This document shows positions 1-6,045 of a DNA stretch of 6,409 bases, piece by piece. Positions within the stretch are counted from its first letter, which is position 1. Each line of letters starts with the position of its first letter. The position numbers were made by a program, and so were the translations under genes. The stretch comes from Chloroflexota bacterium (GTDB lineage: Bacteria > Chloroflexota > UBA6077 > JACQUR01). The DNA lies in contig JACQUR010000384.1 of assembly GCA_016210245.1 (NCBI GenBank), positions 1 through 6,409 on the forward strand. Reading direction: 5' to 3'. Under the pieces are notes generated by a model. It was not told the DNA's origin and ran no database searches. It saw only the letters and a program-made list of their open reading frames with translations.

Positions 1-184
1 GGACAAGCCACTCCTCAAATACCTCCTCCAACTCCCTCCGGCACTCCTCCTCGGTGTCCCCATCGGCCCAGGGGCCCGGGAATCCTTCGACATGCCCAAA
101 GTAGCGGCCGTCATCCATTTTTTCTATGTTGGCTCTCTTCATCGCGCTCTTTAGGTAGTCTTTTAGCATCTTCTTCTCTGACAC
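1..184 (-). CDS. hicB: HicB-family antitoxin, partial (3' end beyond the window)
   Basis: This minus-strand frame is open to the left edge of the window. It encodes a lone HicB-type domain: a short helix (MLKDYLKSAMKRA), then DDGRYFGHVEGFPGPWADGD, then an acidic helix beginning TEEECRRELEEVFEEW. The Y-x-G...PG..W..G.T.EE order is the hallmark of HicB antitoxins, which bind and neutralise the HicA mRNA interferase; this is family knowledge, and no hicA is visible because the gene continues off the edge. I chose the GTG at 184 because AGGTGG lies 4 nt upstream (189-194). ATG at 169 fits the usual family start equally well, and an in-frame ATG at 277 lies inside a palindromic repeat and is less likely. 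Base composition is lower in GC than the rest of the window, suggesting separate origin. Confidence 0.75.
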   Translation of the reverse strand, partial: MSEKKMLKDYLKSAMKRANIEKMDDGRYFGHVEGFPGPWADGDTEEECRRELEEVFEEWLV

Positions 185-188
185 GTTC

Positions 189-194
189 CCACCT
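189..194 (-). promoter_or_regulatory. Candidate ribosome binding site for hicB
   Basis: AGGTGG on the minus strand sits 4 nt before the GTG at 184 and is the only good Shine-Dalgarno-like sequence near the possible starts. The alternative ATG at 169 has only a purine-rich AGAGAAGAAG directly before it. This is weak evidence and is used only to choose between starts. Confidence 0.35.
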
Positions 195-271
195 ATGTTA
201 TCCCAACCGATTTCAGTATAAACCAAAGTCACGGCATCAGAAAGCCGCGCTTTCAAATATTGCGGTTTACC

Positions 272-300
272 GCTCATCCTGAGCCTGTCGAAGGATGAGC
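272..300. repeat. Short palindromic interspersed repeat (REP-like)
   Basis: Arms GCTCATCCT (272-280) and AGGATGAGC (292-300) are perfectly complementary over 9 bp around an 11-nt loop. From general knowledge, this TCATCCTGAGC-x-TGTCGAAGGATGA type of palindrome occurs in many copies in diverse bacterial genomes, but only one copy is in this window. It lies exactly between the low-GC hicB block and the broken TldD/PmbA coding sequence. Its minus strand supplies the in-frame ATG at 277 in front of the hicB frame. Confidence 0.75.
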
Positions 301-800
301 CGGCAGTCGCGGCCGAGCGGCTCACCCTGGCCGCCGATGCCACCCTGCCCTTCGGCCTGGCCACCACCTCGTTCGACGACGAAGGCGTGCCCGGGCAGCG
401 GGTCGAGCTGGTGCGGGACGGGGTGGTGGCTGGCCTGTGGGCCACCAGGCGCTACGCCGACTACCTGGGCCTCCCGGCCACCGGCCAGCTCGGCAACCTG
501 GTGGTGGCGCCGGGCTCCGCCTCCACCGCCGAGCTGCTCGCCCAGGCCGAGCCCACGCTGCACGTGGTGGCCTTCTCCTGGTTCGACCCCGACCCGATCA
601 GCGGCGACTTCGTGGCCGAGGTGCGGCTGGGCTACGAGCTGGACAGAGGGCAGACCCGCCCGGTCAAGGGCGGGTCGGTGAGCGGCAACGTCTTCACCGC
701 CCTGGCCAACGCCCGCTTCAGCCGCGACCTCGTCTTCCGGGGCAGCTACCACGGCCCCGAGACACTCTGGTTCGCCAACCTCACCATCTCCGGCCGCTGA
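300..800 (+). pseudogene. TldD/PmbA-family protein, 5'-truncated C-terminal fragment
   Basis: Reading from 300 to the TGA at 798-800 gives about 166 residues of the C-terminal domain of the TldD/PmbA (TldE) family, metallopeptidase-like proteins that in E. coli process small peptides such as microcin B17 and the CcdA antitoxin. Visible family features are the FDDEGVPGQR segment, the following G-x-x-A-G-L-W...RYADYLG, PATGQ, a GDF...LGYEL strand pair, the RPVKGGSVSGN segment, and the closing GP..LWFANLTISG. The N-terminal half, including the expected zinc-binding region, is missing. The frame simply runs back through the palindromic repeat into unrelated sequence to a stop at 219-221, without a credible start or ribosome binding site. 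The nearest ATG-like entry points are internal. I therefore treat it as a decayed remnant. Whether the original was TldD or TldE cannot be decided from this part. Confidence 0.7.
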
Positions 801-802
801 CG

Positions 803-903
803 CAGTGGCCAGTGGCCAGTGGTCAGTAAGCAGTGCGTCCAAGCGTCCTTCTTGCTTCTCGCCACTGACCACCGACCCCTGGCCACTGACCACTGACCAC
901 TGG
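803..903. repeat. Inverted array of 7-nt units (CAGTGGC/T), possible terminator
   Basis: The left arm (803-835) is a run of heptads, CAGTGGC CAGTGGC CAGTGGT CAGTAAG CAGTG. The right arm (863-903) is their complement in opposite orientation, built of CACTGACC and CCACTGG units. Together they can fold into a long imperfect stem with a loop of about 27 nt. It begins 3 nt after the TldD/PmbA stop and ends just before the birA -10 box. No U-run follows, so it is not a classical intrinsic terminator, but a stem of this size could stop transcription or protect 3' ends. Confidence 0.7.
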
Positions 904-913
904 CGGCTATAAT
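886..913 (+). promoter_or_regulatory. birA promoter (-35-like CTGACC, -10 TATAAT)
   Basis: A perfect TATAAT at 908-913 ends 6 nt before the birA ATG at 920. Transcription would therefore start at about 919-921, making a leaderless or almost leaderless mRNA, and there is no Shine-Dalgarno sequence to contradict this. CTGACC at 886-891 is the best -35 candidate: it shares TGAC with TTGACA and has a 16-nt spacer. It lies within the heptad repeat array, so the repeat may supply part of the promoter. Confidence 0.55.
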
Positions 914-919
914 CAAGCC

Positions 920-1699
920 ATGAGCCTGCTCCCAGCGCCCGACTTCGAGCCCTTCCTCACCCACGCTACCCTGCCGTCGGGCTGGCGAGTGCAGTACGAG
1001 GCAGTGGTGACCTCCACCAACGACCTCGCCCGCCAGGCGGCGCGCCAGGACGGGCCGGAGCGGCAGGTATTCGTGGCCGACTACCAGACCCAGGGCCGCG
1101 GCCGGCAGGGGCGGACGTGGGTTGCTCCCCCCCGCTCCGGGCTGCTGATGAGCGTCCTGTTCCGCAACACCGCCCAGGTCCCGCAGCACTACACCATGCT
1201 CGCCTCCGTCTCGTGCTGCGAGGCGATCGAGCGGCTGCTTGGCCTGGAGATGGCCGTCAAGTGGCCCAACGACCTCATGGTTGGGGATCGCAAGGTCGCT
1301 GGCATCCTGGCCGAGGCGGTCAGCGGGCCGGAGGGCGGCTACGTGGTGGTGGGCGTGGGCATCAACGCCAACCTGGAACCCGACGACCTCGCCCGCCTGC
1401 CGCCCAGCGCCACGGCCCTCAATCGCGCCGCCGACCGGACCATCCATCGGGGGGAGCTGCTGGTCGCGATCCTCGAGCGCATGGACGCCTGGCTGGGCAC
1501 GCCCCAGCCCCGGCCAACCGAGGCGCTCTGGCACGCCTGGCACGGCCGCCTGTGGGGGCGTCACCAGGTGCTGCGCATCCAGGACCAGGGTGAGCTGGTC
1601 GAGGGCATCGTCGAGGGCGCCCAGCCGGATGGCACCCTTCTCGTTCGCCGCACCGACGGACGACTCCACCGGGTCGTGTTCGGTGAGATCATCCTCTAA
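920..1699 (+). CDS. birA: Biotin--[acetyl-CoA-carboxylase] ligase, without DNA-binding domain
   Basis: The 259-residue cytosolic enzyme activates biotin with ATP to biotinyl-AMP and attaches it to the lysine of the biotin carboxyl carrier domain of acetyl-CoA carboxylase and related carboxylases. Seen in the sequence: the STN motif at residues 32-34, the adenylate-binding GRGRQGRTW at 59-67, KWPND at 114-118, KVAGIL with the conserved lysine at 125, and GVGIN at 145-149, followed by a small C-terminal beta domain ending in VVFGEIIL. It lacks the N-terminal winged helix of the E. coli repressor form, so it is the monofunctional type and should not regulate transcription itself. The ATG at 920 is supported by the TATAAT directly upstream. 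The gene is monocistronic here and converges on selB. Confidence 0.93.
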   Translation: MSLLPAPDFEPFLTHATLPSGWRVQYEAVVTSTNDLARQAARQDGPERQVFVADYQTQGRGRQGRTWVAPPRSGLLMSVLFRNTAQVPQHYTMLASVSCCEAIERLLGLEMAVKWPNDLMVGDRKVAGILAEAVSGPEGGYVVVGVGINANLEPDDLARLPPSATALNRAADRTIHRGELLVAILERMDAWLGTPQPRPTEALWHAWHGRLWGRHQVLRIQDQGELVEGIVEGAQPDGTLLVRRTDGRLHRVVFGEIIL

Positions 1700-1774
1700 G
1701 TCGACAGTCGACAGTCGACAGTCGACAGGACACGAGCGGACTGTGAACTGTCAACTGTCAACTGTCGACTCGAC
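1700..1774. repeat. Inverted array of 7-nt units (GTCGACA / TGTCAAC) between convergent genes; likely bidirectional terminator
   Basis: The left arm (1700-1728) is four GTCGACA units in tandem plus G. The right arm (1741-1774) is a run of AACTGTC units ending CTGTCGACTCGAC. The pair folds into a long stem with a 12-nt loop. The element fills exactly the 75 nt between the birA TAA (1697-1699) and the selB TGA (1775-1777). In the selB-sense RNA the variant positions become G-U wobbles, while in the birA-sense RNA they are C-A mismatches, so the stem is better on the selB transcript. No U-tract is present. Confidence 0.75.
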
Positions 1775-3667
1775 TCAGAACAGCACCCGCTCGTCGCCCA
1801 CCCGGCGGGTGACACGCTGCTCGTCCAGGTGCTCCAGCAGTGCCAGAGCGTACTTGCGGCTGGTGCCGAACAGGTCGCGCACCTGGGCTACGGTGATCGA
1901 GCCACCGCGGCGGATCTGGGCGAGCACGCGATCCACCAGGCGCTGGTAGGTCTCGCGGTCGTAGGCCAGGTCGGGCGCTACCTCGACCAGGTCGCCGCGC
2001 TGGAGCAGGGCGTGGGTCAGCTCCGGGGAGAGGCCCAGGCTGGCCTCCAGCTCGCGGGGGGAGGGGGGCGCGGCGCCGGCCAGGCGGAGGAGCTGGAGCA
2101 GCTCCTCGGCCTGGACTTGCTGCTCGGCGCTCAGGCGGACCTCGTGTTCGGCCAGGCGGAGCAACGGGCCATCCTCAGCCACCATCCGTCGCTGGCTGAG
2201 CGCCTCCACCAGTCGGGCGAAGAAGCGCGGCTCGGCCTTGACCTTCGCCCGTACCTCCTCCTTGGGCATACCGCGCCGCAGGGGGAACTGGGCGTGGTAC
2301 TCCTCCAGGCAACGGCGCACCTGGCCCACCACGGTCTGCCAGCCCGTCTGGGTAATCACCAGCACCTGGGGTCCCAGGGAGCCACCCTGGCCGTTCGGGG
2401 CGACCACCTCGCCCTGCTCGACCAGGCGGGCCAGCACGCGGCGCGCCTCGTCCGGGGCGAGCCCGGAGCGCTTGACCAGCCCGTCCACGTCCGTCGGCTC
2501 GCGGGCCTGCAGGTGCTGGAGCAGGATCTCTTCCGGCGTGCCGCGCTCCAGCACGGCCAGGTTGTCCAGCACCCGCTGCTGGAAGCGGCGGTGCTGCTTG
2601 GGGTGGGGGTCGGTGATGGTGCCTCCGCCCAGGGTGAGGCTGGGCGATGGCAGGCGGATGATGAACAGGTCACCCCTGGCCACCGCCACTTCGTCGGCGA
2701 GCCGCACCTGCGCCCAGGCGCTCTGGCCGGGCTCCAGGCTGGCGCGGTCGAGCAGCCGCACCCGGCCGCCGGACTCAGCGGTGCCGGTGTGGAATGTCAC
2801 CTCGGTGTTATGAGCGAGCGGCTTGGGCAGGCTGGGCACCAGGCGCAGCTTAACGTCCAGCAGGCGGGTCGGGGTGAGCCACTTTGGCGCGGCCAGCACC
2901 TGGCCGCGCTGTAGCTCGTCCCGGTCGACGCCGGTCAGGTTGACCGCCACCCGGGTCGGGGACTGGACCGAGCCGACCTTCTTCTTGTGGGCCTGGAGGC
3001 CGCGCACGCGCACCTTGCGCCCGCCGGGCTGGACCTCCAGCTCCTGGCCCACCGCCAGCTCGCCGTCCACCAGCGTCCCGGTGACCACGGTGCCGAAGCC
3101 GGCCATAGTGAAGACGCGATCGATCGGCAGGCGGGGCTTGCCGGTCAGCGGCCGGGCCCGCTCCCGGCTCAAGAGCCGCTCCAGCGTGGCCACCAGCTCC
3201 GGCAAGCCCTGGCCACTCAACGCCGAGACCGGCAGCAGGGGCGAGCCCGCCAGCGTGGTGCGGGCCAGCGTCTCCTCGACCTCGGCGGTCACCAGCTCCA
3301 GCCACTCGTCGTCCACCAGGTCGATCTTGGTGAGCGCTACCACGCCGCAGTCGATGCCCAGCAGGTCCAGGATGGCCAGGTGCTCGCGGGTCTGGGGCAT
3401 GATGCTCTCGTCCGCGGCGACGACGAGCAGGGCGACGTCGATGCCGCTCACGCCGGCCAGCATGTTGTGGATGAAGCGCTCGTGGCCGGGCACGTCGACG
3501 ATGCTCGCCTCCTGGCCACCGGGCAGGCGCAGCCAGGCAAAGCCCAGGTCGATGGTCATCCCCCGCTCCTTCTCCTCGCGGAGCCGGTCCGGGTCGATGC
3601 CGGTCAGGGCCTTGATCAGGGTCGACTTGCCGTGGTCGACGTGGCCAGCAGTGCCTATGACACGCAT
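1775..3667 (-). CDS. selB: Selenocysteine-specific translation elongation factor SelB
   Basis: This 630-residue GTPase binds selenocysteyl-tRNA and delivers it to the ribosome at UGA codons marked by a SECIS hairpin in the mRNA. The GTP-binding domain is complete: GHVDHGKS at residues 8-15, the GMTIDLGF switch-I segment at 36-43, DVPGHE at 58-63 and TKID at 113-116. Two beta-barrel domains follow (about 175-345), with GTVVTGTL and the TLGGGTITDP segment. The C-terminal part (about 370-630) has the winged-helix character of the mRNA-binding domain and ends RRVGDERVLF. Length matches the family (about 610-640). I start at ATG 3667 because MRVIGTAGHVDHGK is the standard SelB N-terminus; an ATG at 3781 would add 38 residues of unrelated sequence. 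No good ribosome binding site is seen. It lies 37 nt after the preceding gene, and transcription probably comes from selA. Confidence 0.96.
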   Translation of the reverse strand: MRVIGTAGHVDHGKSTLIKALTGIDPDRLREEKERGMTIDLGFAWLRLPGGQEASIVDVPGHERFIHNMLAGVSGIDVALLVVAADESIMPQTREHLAILDLLGIDCGVVALTKIDLVDDEWLELVTAEVEETLARTTLAGSPLLPVSALSGQGLPELVATLERLLSRERARPLTGKPRLPIDRVFTMAGFGTVVTGTLVDGELAVGQELEVQPGGRKVRVRGLQAHKKKVGSVQSPTRVAVNLTGVDRDELQRGQVLAAPKWLTPTRLLDVKLRLVPSLPKPLAHNTEVTFHTGTAESGGRVRLLDRASLEPGQSAWAQVRLADEVAVARGDLFIIRLPSPSLTLGGGTITDPHPKQHRRFQQRVLDNLAVLERGTPEEILLQHLQAREPTDVDGLVKRSGLAPDEARRVLARLVEQGEVVAPNGQGGSLGPQVLVITQTGWQTVVGQVRRCLEEYHAQFPLRRGMPKEEVRAKVKAEPRFFARLVEALSQRRMVAEDGPLLRLAEHEVRLSAEQQVQAEELLQLLRLAGAAPPSPRELEASLGLSPELTHALLQRGDLVEVAPDLAYDRETYQRLVDRVLAQIRRGGSITVAQVRDLFGTSRKYALALLEHLDEQRVTRRVGDERVLF

Positions 3668-3704
3668 GTTCTTAACTCGAGCAGATCTGGTACGAGAAGC
3701 TGCG

Positions 3705-4043
3705 TCACCCGGCGCGCCGGGACAGGACTCTACGCACGGGCCACTCTCTTCGACGCCCCGCCTCCATGTCCGCCAGCACACGCGCCGGCGTGCGAATCGG
3801 GATCACGTGAACGGGGATGCGCTCGTCCACCTGGAGCTCAATGAGTTGGTCCATGACCAGATCGAGCACCTCGTCGGGATCGTCCACGTCGACCGTAGCG
3901 ATCAGATGGATGTTCTCCGGCTCATCGGCACTTCGGGACGTGGCAAAGGTGGCCGTCGGATAGCGCTGCTGTATGAGATTCTGGAGCTTCAGCAAGGCCC
4001 GCTCGGCGCGTGGATCGGCCGCAATGGTTCGGTCTGGGCTCAT
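3705..4043 (-). CDS. Small conserved-looking protein of unknown function, paired with the HEPN gene
   Basis: The 112-residue product is not one I can assign to a named family. It has an N-terminal helix (RAERALLKLQNLIQQRYP), then two strands around the acidic stretch of NIHLIATVDVDDPDEVLDL, a further helix through MDQLIELQ, and a strand reading PVHVIPIRTP, followed by an Arg-rich tail. This alternating pattern suggests a compact alpha/beta fold. There is no GSxxxGxxxxxSDxD nucleotidyltransferase motif, so it is not a standard MNT partner. Its ATG overlaps the TAA of the HEPN gene by one base (TAATG), and AGGAG (4054-4058) lies about 10 nt upstream, so the two are translated together. The coupling suggests a partner or antitoxin-like role, which is inference. 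Confidence 0.75.
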   Translation of the reverse strand: MSPDRTIAADPRAERALLKLQNLIQQRYPTATFATSRSADEPENIHLIATVDVDDPDEVLDLVMDQLIELQVDERIPVHVIPIRTPARVLADMEAGRRREWPVRRVLSRRAG

Positions 4044-4426
4044 TACCCTCGTTCTCCTATGGCAGCCAGGAATTGCTCGGCCCTCGCAACTGCCCTCGCG
4101 GCTCGAACCTCACTGACGTGTTCGGGAGCGTAGTCGCCGGTTTGTCGCAGAATGTAGGTGTGGCTGAGGGTGGGGCGGAGCTGTGCCGAGTATTGCTTGC
4201 GCCGGTTGATGAGCCGCCCAATGAACTCGGCCTGGACGAAGGCGTGTCCCCATTGGCCGTCGCTCGGACGGATTCCGGCCTGGGAAAGTGCGTAGATGGC
4301 CGCCTGGAAGCAGGCGTAGTAGCAGCGGCTCGCGCAACTATTGTACCGGCTATTGACGTACTCGCTCTCAGCGGCCGCCAGGTTCTCCTGAGCTTTCTCC
4401 CAGTAGACGCGGTCCAGCTCAATCAC
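4043..4426 (-). CDS. HEPN-domain protein (UPF0332-like), embedded in the selA-selB operon
   Basis: The 127-residue product is a four-helix HEPN protein. NSCASRCYYACFQAAIYAL (residues 29-47) matches the R-x-YYA-x-F segment of the UPF0332/HEPN group, and LRQTGDY (93-99) matches that group's later R-x-x-[AG]-D-Y motif, followed by a helix reading ARAVARAEQFLAAI. RPTLSH (84-89) also fits the R-x4-H spacing of RNase-type HEPN proteins, but it sits before the usual position. Many HEPN proteins are toxin RNases or nucleic-acid-binding partners in two-gene modules; activity here is inference. The GTG at 4426 is chosen because GGAGG (4433-4437) lies 6 nt upstream. The gene overlaps selA by 8 nt (GTGATTGA). 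A 208-residue reading from 4669 would overlay selA and is rejected. Confidence 0.85.
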   Translation of the reverse strand: MIELDRVYWEKAQENLAAAESEYVNSRYNSCASRCYYACFQAAIYALSQAGIRPSDGQWGHAFVQAEFIGRLINRRKQYSAQLRPTLSHTYILRQTGDYAPEHVSEVRAARAVARAEQFLAAIGERG

Positions 4427-5807
4427 TGCCCGCCTCCGCTGCTCGCACGAGGCAGTTGGCGAGGCTCCGGTCCTCCTCCGGCTGGACGGTGCGCAGATCC
4501 AGCACCAGGCGGTCGTGCTCGATGCGGGCGACGACGGGCGGGGTGGCGTGGCGGAGGCGCTGAGCCAGGGTTTGGATGCCACAGTTGGGAGTGAGGGCGA
4601 GCAGGCGGGTGGGTAGGGTCTCTCCGGGCAGCGAGCCGCCGCCGATGGCGGACTGGCCGTCCACGACACGCCACTCGACCAGCTCGGCTGGCAGCGCCGC
4701 GCCGAGGCGACGAGCGCGCCGCCCGATCTGGGCGGGCGTCTGGGCTAGCATGCGCCAGACGGGGATCTCCCGCTCCGCCTCCTCTCGCAGGTAGTGGCCG
4801 AGGGTGGCCACCAGCGCGGCCAGGGTCAGCTTGTCCGGGCGCAGGGCGCGGGTCAGCGGGTGGCGCTTGAGCTGGCCAATCAGGTCAGCTCGGCCCACCA
4901 GCAGCCCGGCCTGCGGACCGCCCAGCAGCTTGTCGCCGCTGAAGCTCACCAGCGCCGTGCCCGCGGCCACGCTCTCCTGGACCATCGGCTCGTGAGCCAG
5001 GCCGTAGCGGGCGGTGTCGAGCAGCGAGCCACTGCCCAGGTCGTCCAGCACGGGCAGGTTGTGGCGGCGCCCGACCTCGACCAACTCCTGGAGCGTGGGC
5101 TGGTGGACGAAGCCGATGACCCGGAAGTTGCTGCTGTGGACGCGCAGCAGCAGCGCGGTCTCACTCGTGATCGCCCGCTCGTAGTCGGCCGCGTAGGTGC
5201 GGTTGGTGGTACCCACCTCCACCAGGCGCGCCCCACTCTGGCGCAGCACGTCCGGGATGCGGAAGCCACCGCCGATCTCCACCAACTGGCCGCGGGAGAT
5301 GACGACCTCTCGCCCGGCGGCCAGCGCCTGGAGCGCCAGCAGGACCGCGCTGGCGTTGTTGTTGACCACCAGCGCCGCCTCGGCCCCGCTCACCCGGCGC
5401 AGGATTGCGGCCGCGTGCTCGTGGCGGGAGCCGCGTTCGCCTGCCTCCAGGTCGTACTCCAGGTTGCTGTAGCCGAGCGCCACCTCGGCCATGGCCTGCA
5501 GCGCGGCGCGGCTGAGGGGCGCGCGGCCGAGGTTGGTGTGGATGACCACCCCGGTGGCGTTGATGACCGGGCGCAGCGGCGGGCGCAAGGTGGCGGCGAG
5601 GTGTGTCTCGACCAGGGGTGCCAGCGCCGCCGGCGCGGTGTGGCCCTGGCCCCCATTCAGCAGCGCCGCCCGCGCCTGGGCGAGCACGTGGCGCGCGGCC
5701 TCGGTGACCAGCGCGCGGGGATAGGCGCGCAGCAGCGCCTGCACCTGCTCCTCCTGGAGCAGGCGATCCACACTGGGCAGGCTACGCAGGGGCGAGGAGG
5801 TCGTCAT
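4419..5807 (-). CDS. selA: L-seryl-tRNA(Sec) selenium transferase SelA
   Basis: This 462-residue PLP enzyme converts Ser-tRNA(Sec) to Sec-tRNA(Sec) using selenophosphate. The N-terminal helical domain starts LRSLPSVDRLLQEE, typical of the family and used to bind tRNA-Sec. The catalytic core contains INATGVVIHTNLGRAPLS (82-99), NLEYDLEAGERGSRH (115-129), VVNNNASAVLLAL (147-159), EVGTTNRT (197-204) and LDDLGSGSL (254-262). The PLP lysine is K293 in SFSGDKLLGGPQAG (288-301). The C-terminal domain ends in a hydrophobic strand VLDLRTV and is full length compared with the roughly 460-residue E. coli protein. The ATG at 5807 gives the expected N-terminus; no ribosome binding site precedes it, which is compatible with leaderless translation. 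It is first in the four-gene operon; SelD and the tRNA must be encoded elsewhere. Confidence 0.97.
   Translation of the reverse strand: MTTSSPLRSLPSVDRLLQEEQVQALLRAYPRALVTEAARHVLAQARAALLNGGQGHTAPAALAPLVETHLAATLRPPLRPVINATGVVIHTNLGRAPLSRAALQAMAEVALGYSNLEYDLEAGERGSRHEHAAAILRRVSGAEAALVVNNNASAVLLALQALAAGREVVISRGQLVEIGGGFRIPDVLRQSGARLVEVGTTNRTYAADYERAITSETALLLRVHSSNFRVIGFVHQPTLQELVEVGRRHNLPVLDDLGSGSLLDTARYGLAHEPMVQESVAAGTALVSFSGDKLLGGPQAGLLVGRADLIGQLKRHPLTRALRPDKLTLAALVATLGHYLREEAEREIPVWRMLAQTPAQIGRRARRLGAALPAELVEWRVVDGQSAIGGGSLPGETLPTRLLALTPNCGIQTLAQRLRHATPPVVARIEHDRLVLDLRTVQPEEDRSLANCLVRAAEAGSD
4433..4437 (-). promoter_or_regulatory. Ribosome binding site that fixes the HEPN GTG start
   Basis: GGAGG on the minus strand lies 6 nt before GTG 4426 and inside the last codons of selA. 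It supports a start at the point where homology to HEPN proteins begins and indicates that the gene is translated by ribosomes finishing selA. Confidence 0.6.
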
Positions 5808-5865
5808 GCGGTGTGCTCGCGCAATAGGTTTACGGGAATTCTACGAGGTTTGGCGTGTGAATCGT

Positions 5866-5902
5866 AGTGCGGGGGCTTGTCCCCCGCCCGTGGGCACTCA
5901 GC
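5866..5902 (+). repeat. G/C-rich repeat unit, copy A (direct)
   Basis: This 37-nt unit contains GGGGGCTTGTCCCCC, itself a small hairpin, followed by GCCCGTGGGCACTCAGC. It is identical to the copy at 5936-5972 except for one base (C at 5870, T at 5940). The two lie 70 nt apart in the same orientation. Confidence 0.85.
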
Positions 5903-5935
5903 AGCCTCCAGCCCCTAGCCCCCAACCCCTGAAGG

Positions 5936-6000
5936 AGTGTGGGGGCTTGTCCCCCGCCCGTGGGCACTCAGCCCACGGGCGGGGGACAAGCCCCCACACT
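5936..6000. repeat. Perfect 30-bp inverted repeat (copies B and C), 5-nt loop
   Basis: Copy B (5936-5965) and its exact reverse complement, copy C (5971-6000), flank the loop ACTCA. Every one of the 30 positions pairs, and each arm also contains the minor hairpin GGGGG-CTTGT-CCCCC (or its complement). The structure would be very stable in RNA on either strand and could extrude as a cruciform in DNA. On the minus strand it lies between the dockerin-like gene and selA, so it could end transcription from the former. No U-tract follows. Confidence 0.9.
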
Positions 6001-6045
6001 ACGGGCCGCTACGTGTGGAGCTGCTCTTGGGCGAGGTATGATTGC

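Noticed and set aside
267..893. Long minus-strand open frame opposite the TldD/PmbA fragment
   Set aside because: It has low-complexity Gly/Ala/Val-rich content typical of the antisense of GC-rich genes, crosses both a repeat array and the palindrome, and resembles no family; the plus-strand frame shows clear TldD/PmbA motifs.
746..1669. 307-residue minus-strand open frame opposite birA
   Set aside because: It is an antisense shadow: it runs through the heptad array and has no recognisable motif, while the plus frame holds all the biotin ligase motifs.
1829..2914. 361-residue plus-strand frame opposite selB
   Set aside because: The composition is Gln/Leu/Gly/Ala-rich, as expected for the complement of a GC-rich gene; the minus frame is an unambiguous SelB.
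3667..3781. SelB with a 38-residue N-terminal extension from ATG 3781
   Set aside because: The extra residues are translated from the end of the preceding gene in another frame and precede the standard MRVIGTAGHVDHGK start.
5838..5843. selA promoter -10 (TAGAAT on the minus strand)
   Set aside because: The hexamer is 31 nt before the ATG, a plausible distance, but no acceptable -35 lies 16-18 nt upstream (TACGAT at 17 nt), so I cannot support it.
4794..5867. 357-residue plus-strand frame opposite selA
   Set aside because: It is an antisense shadow of an intact SelA with the full set of PLP-enzyme motifs.
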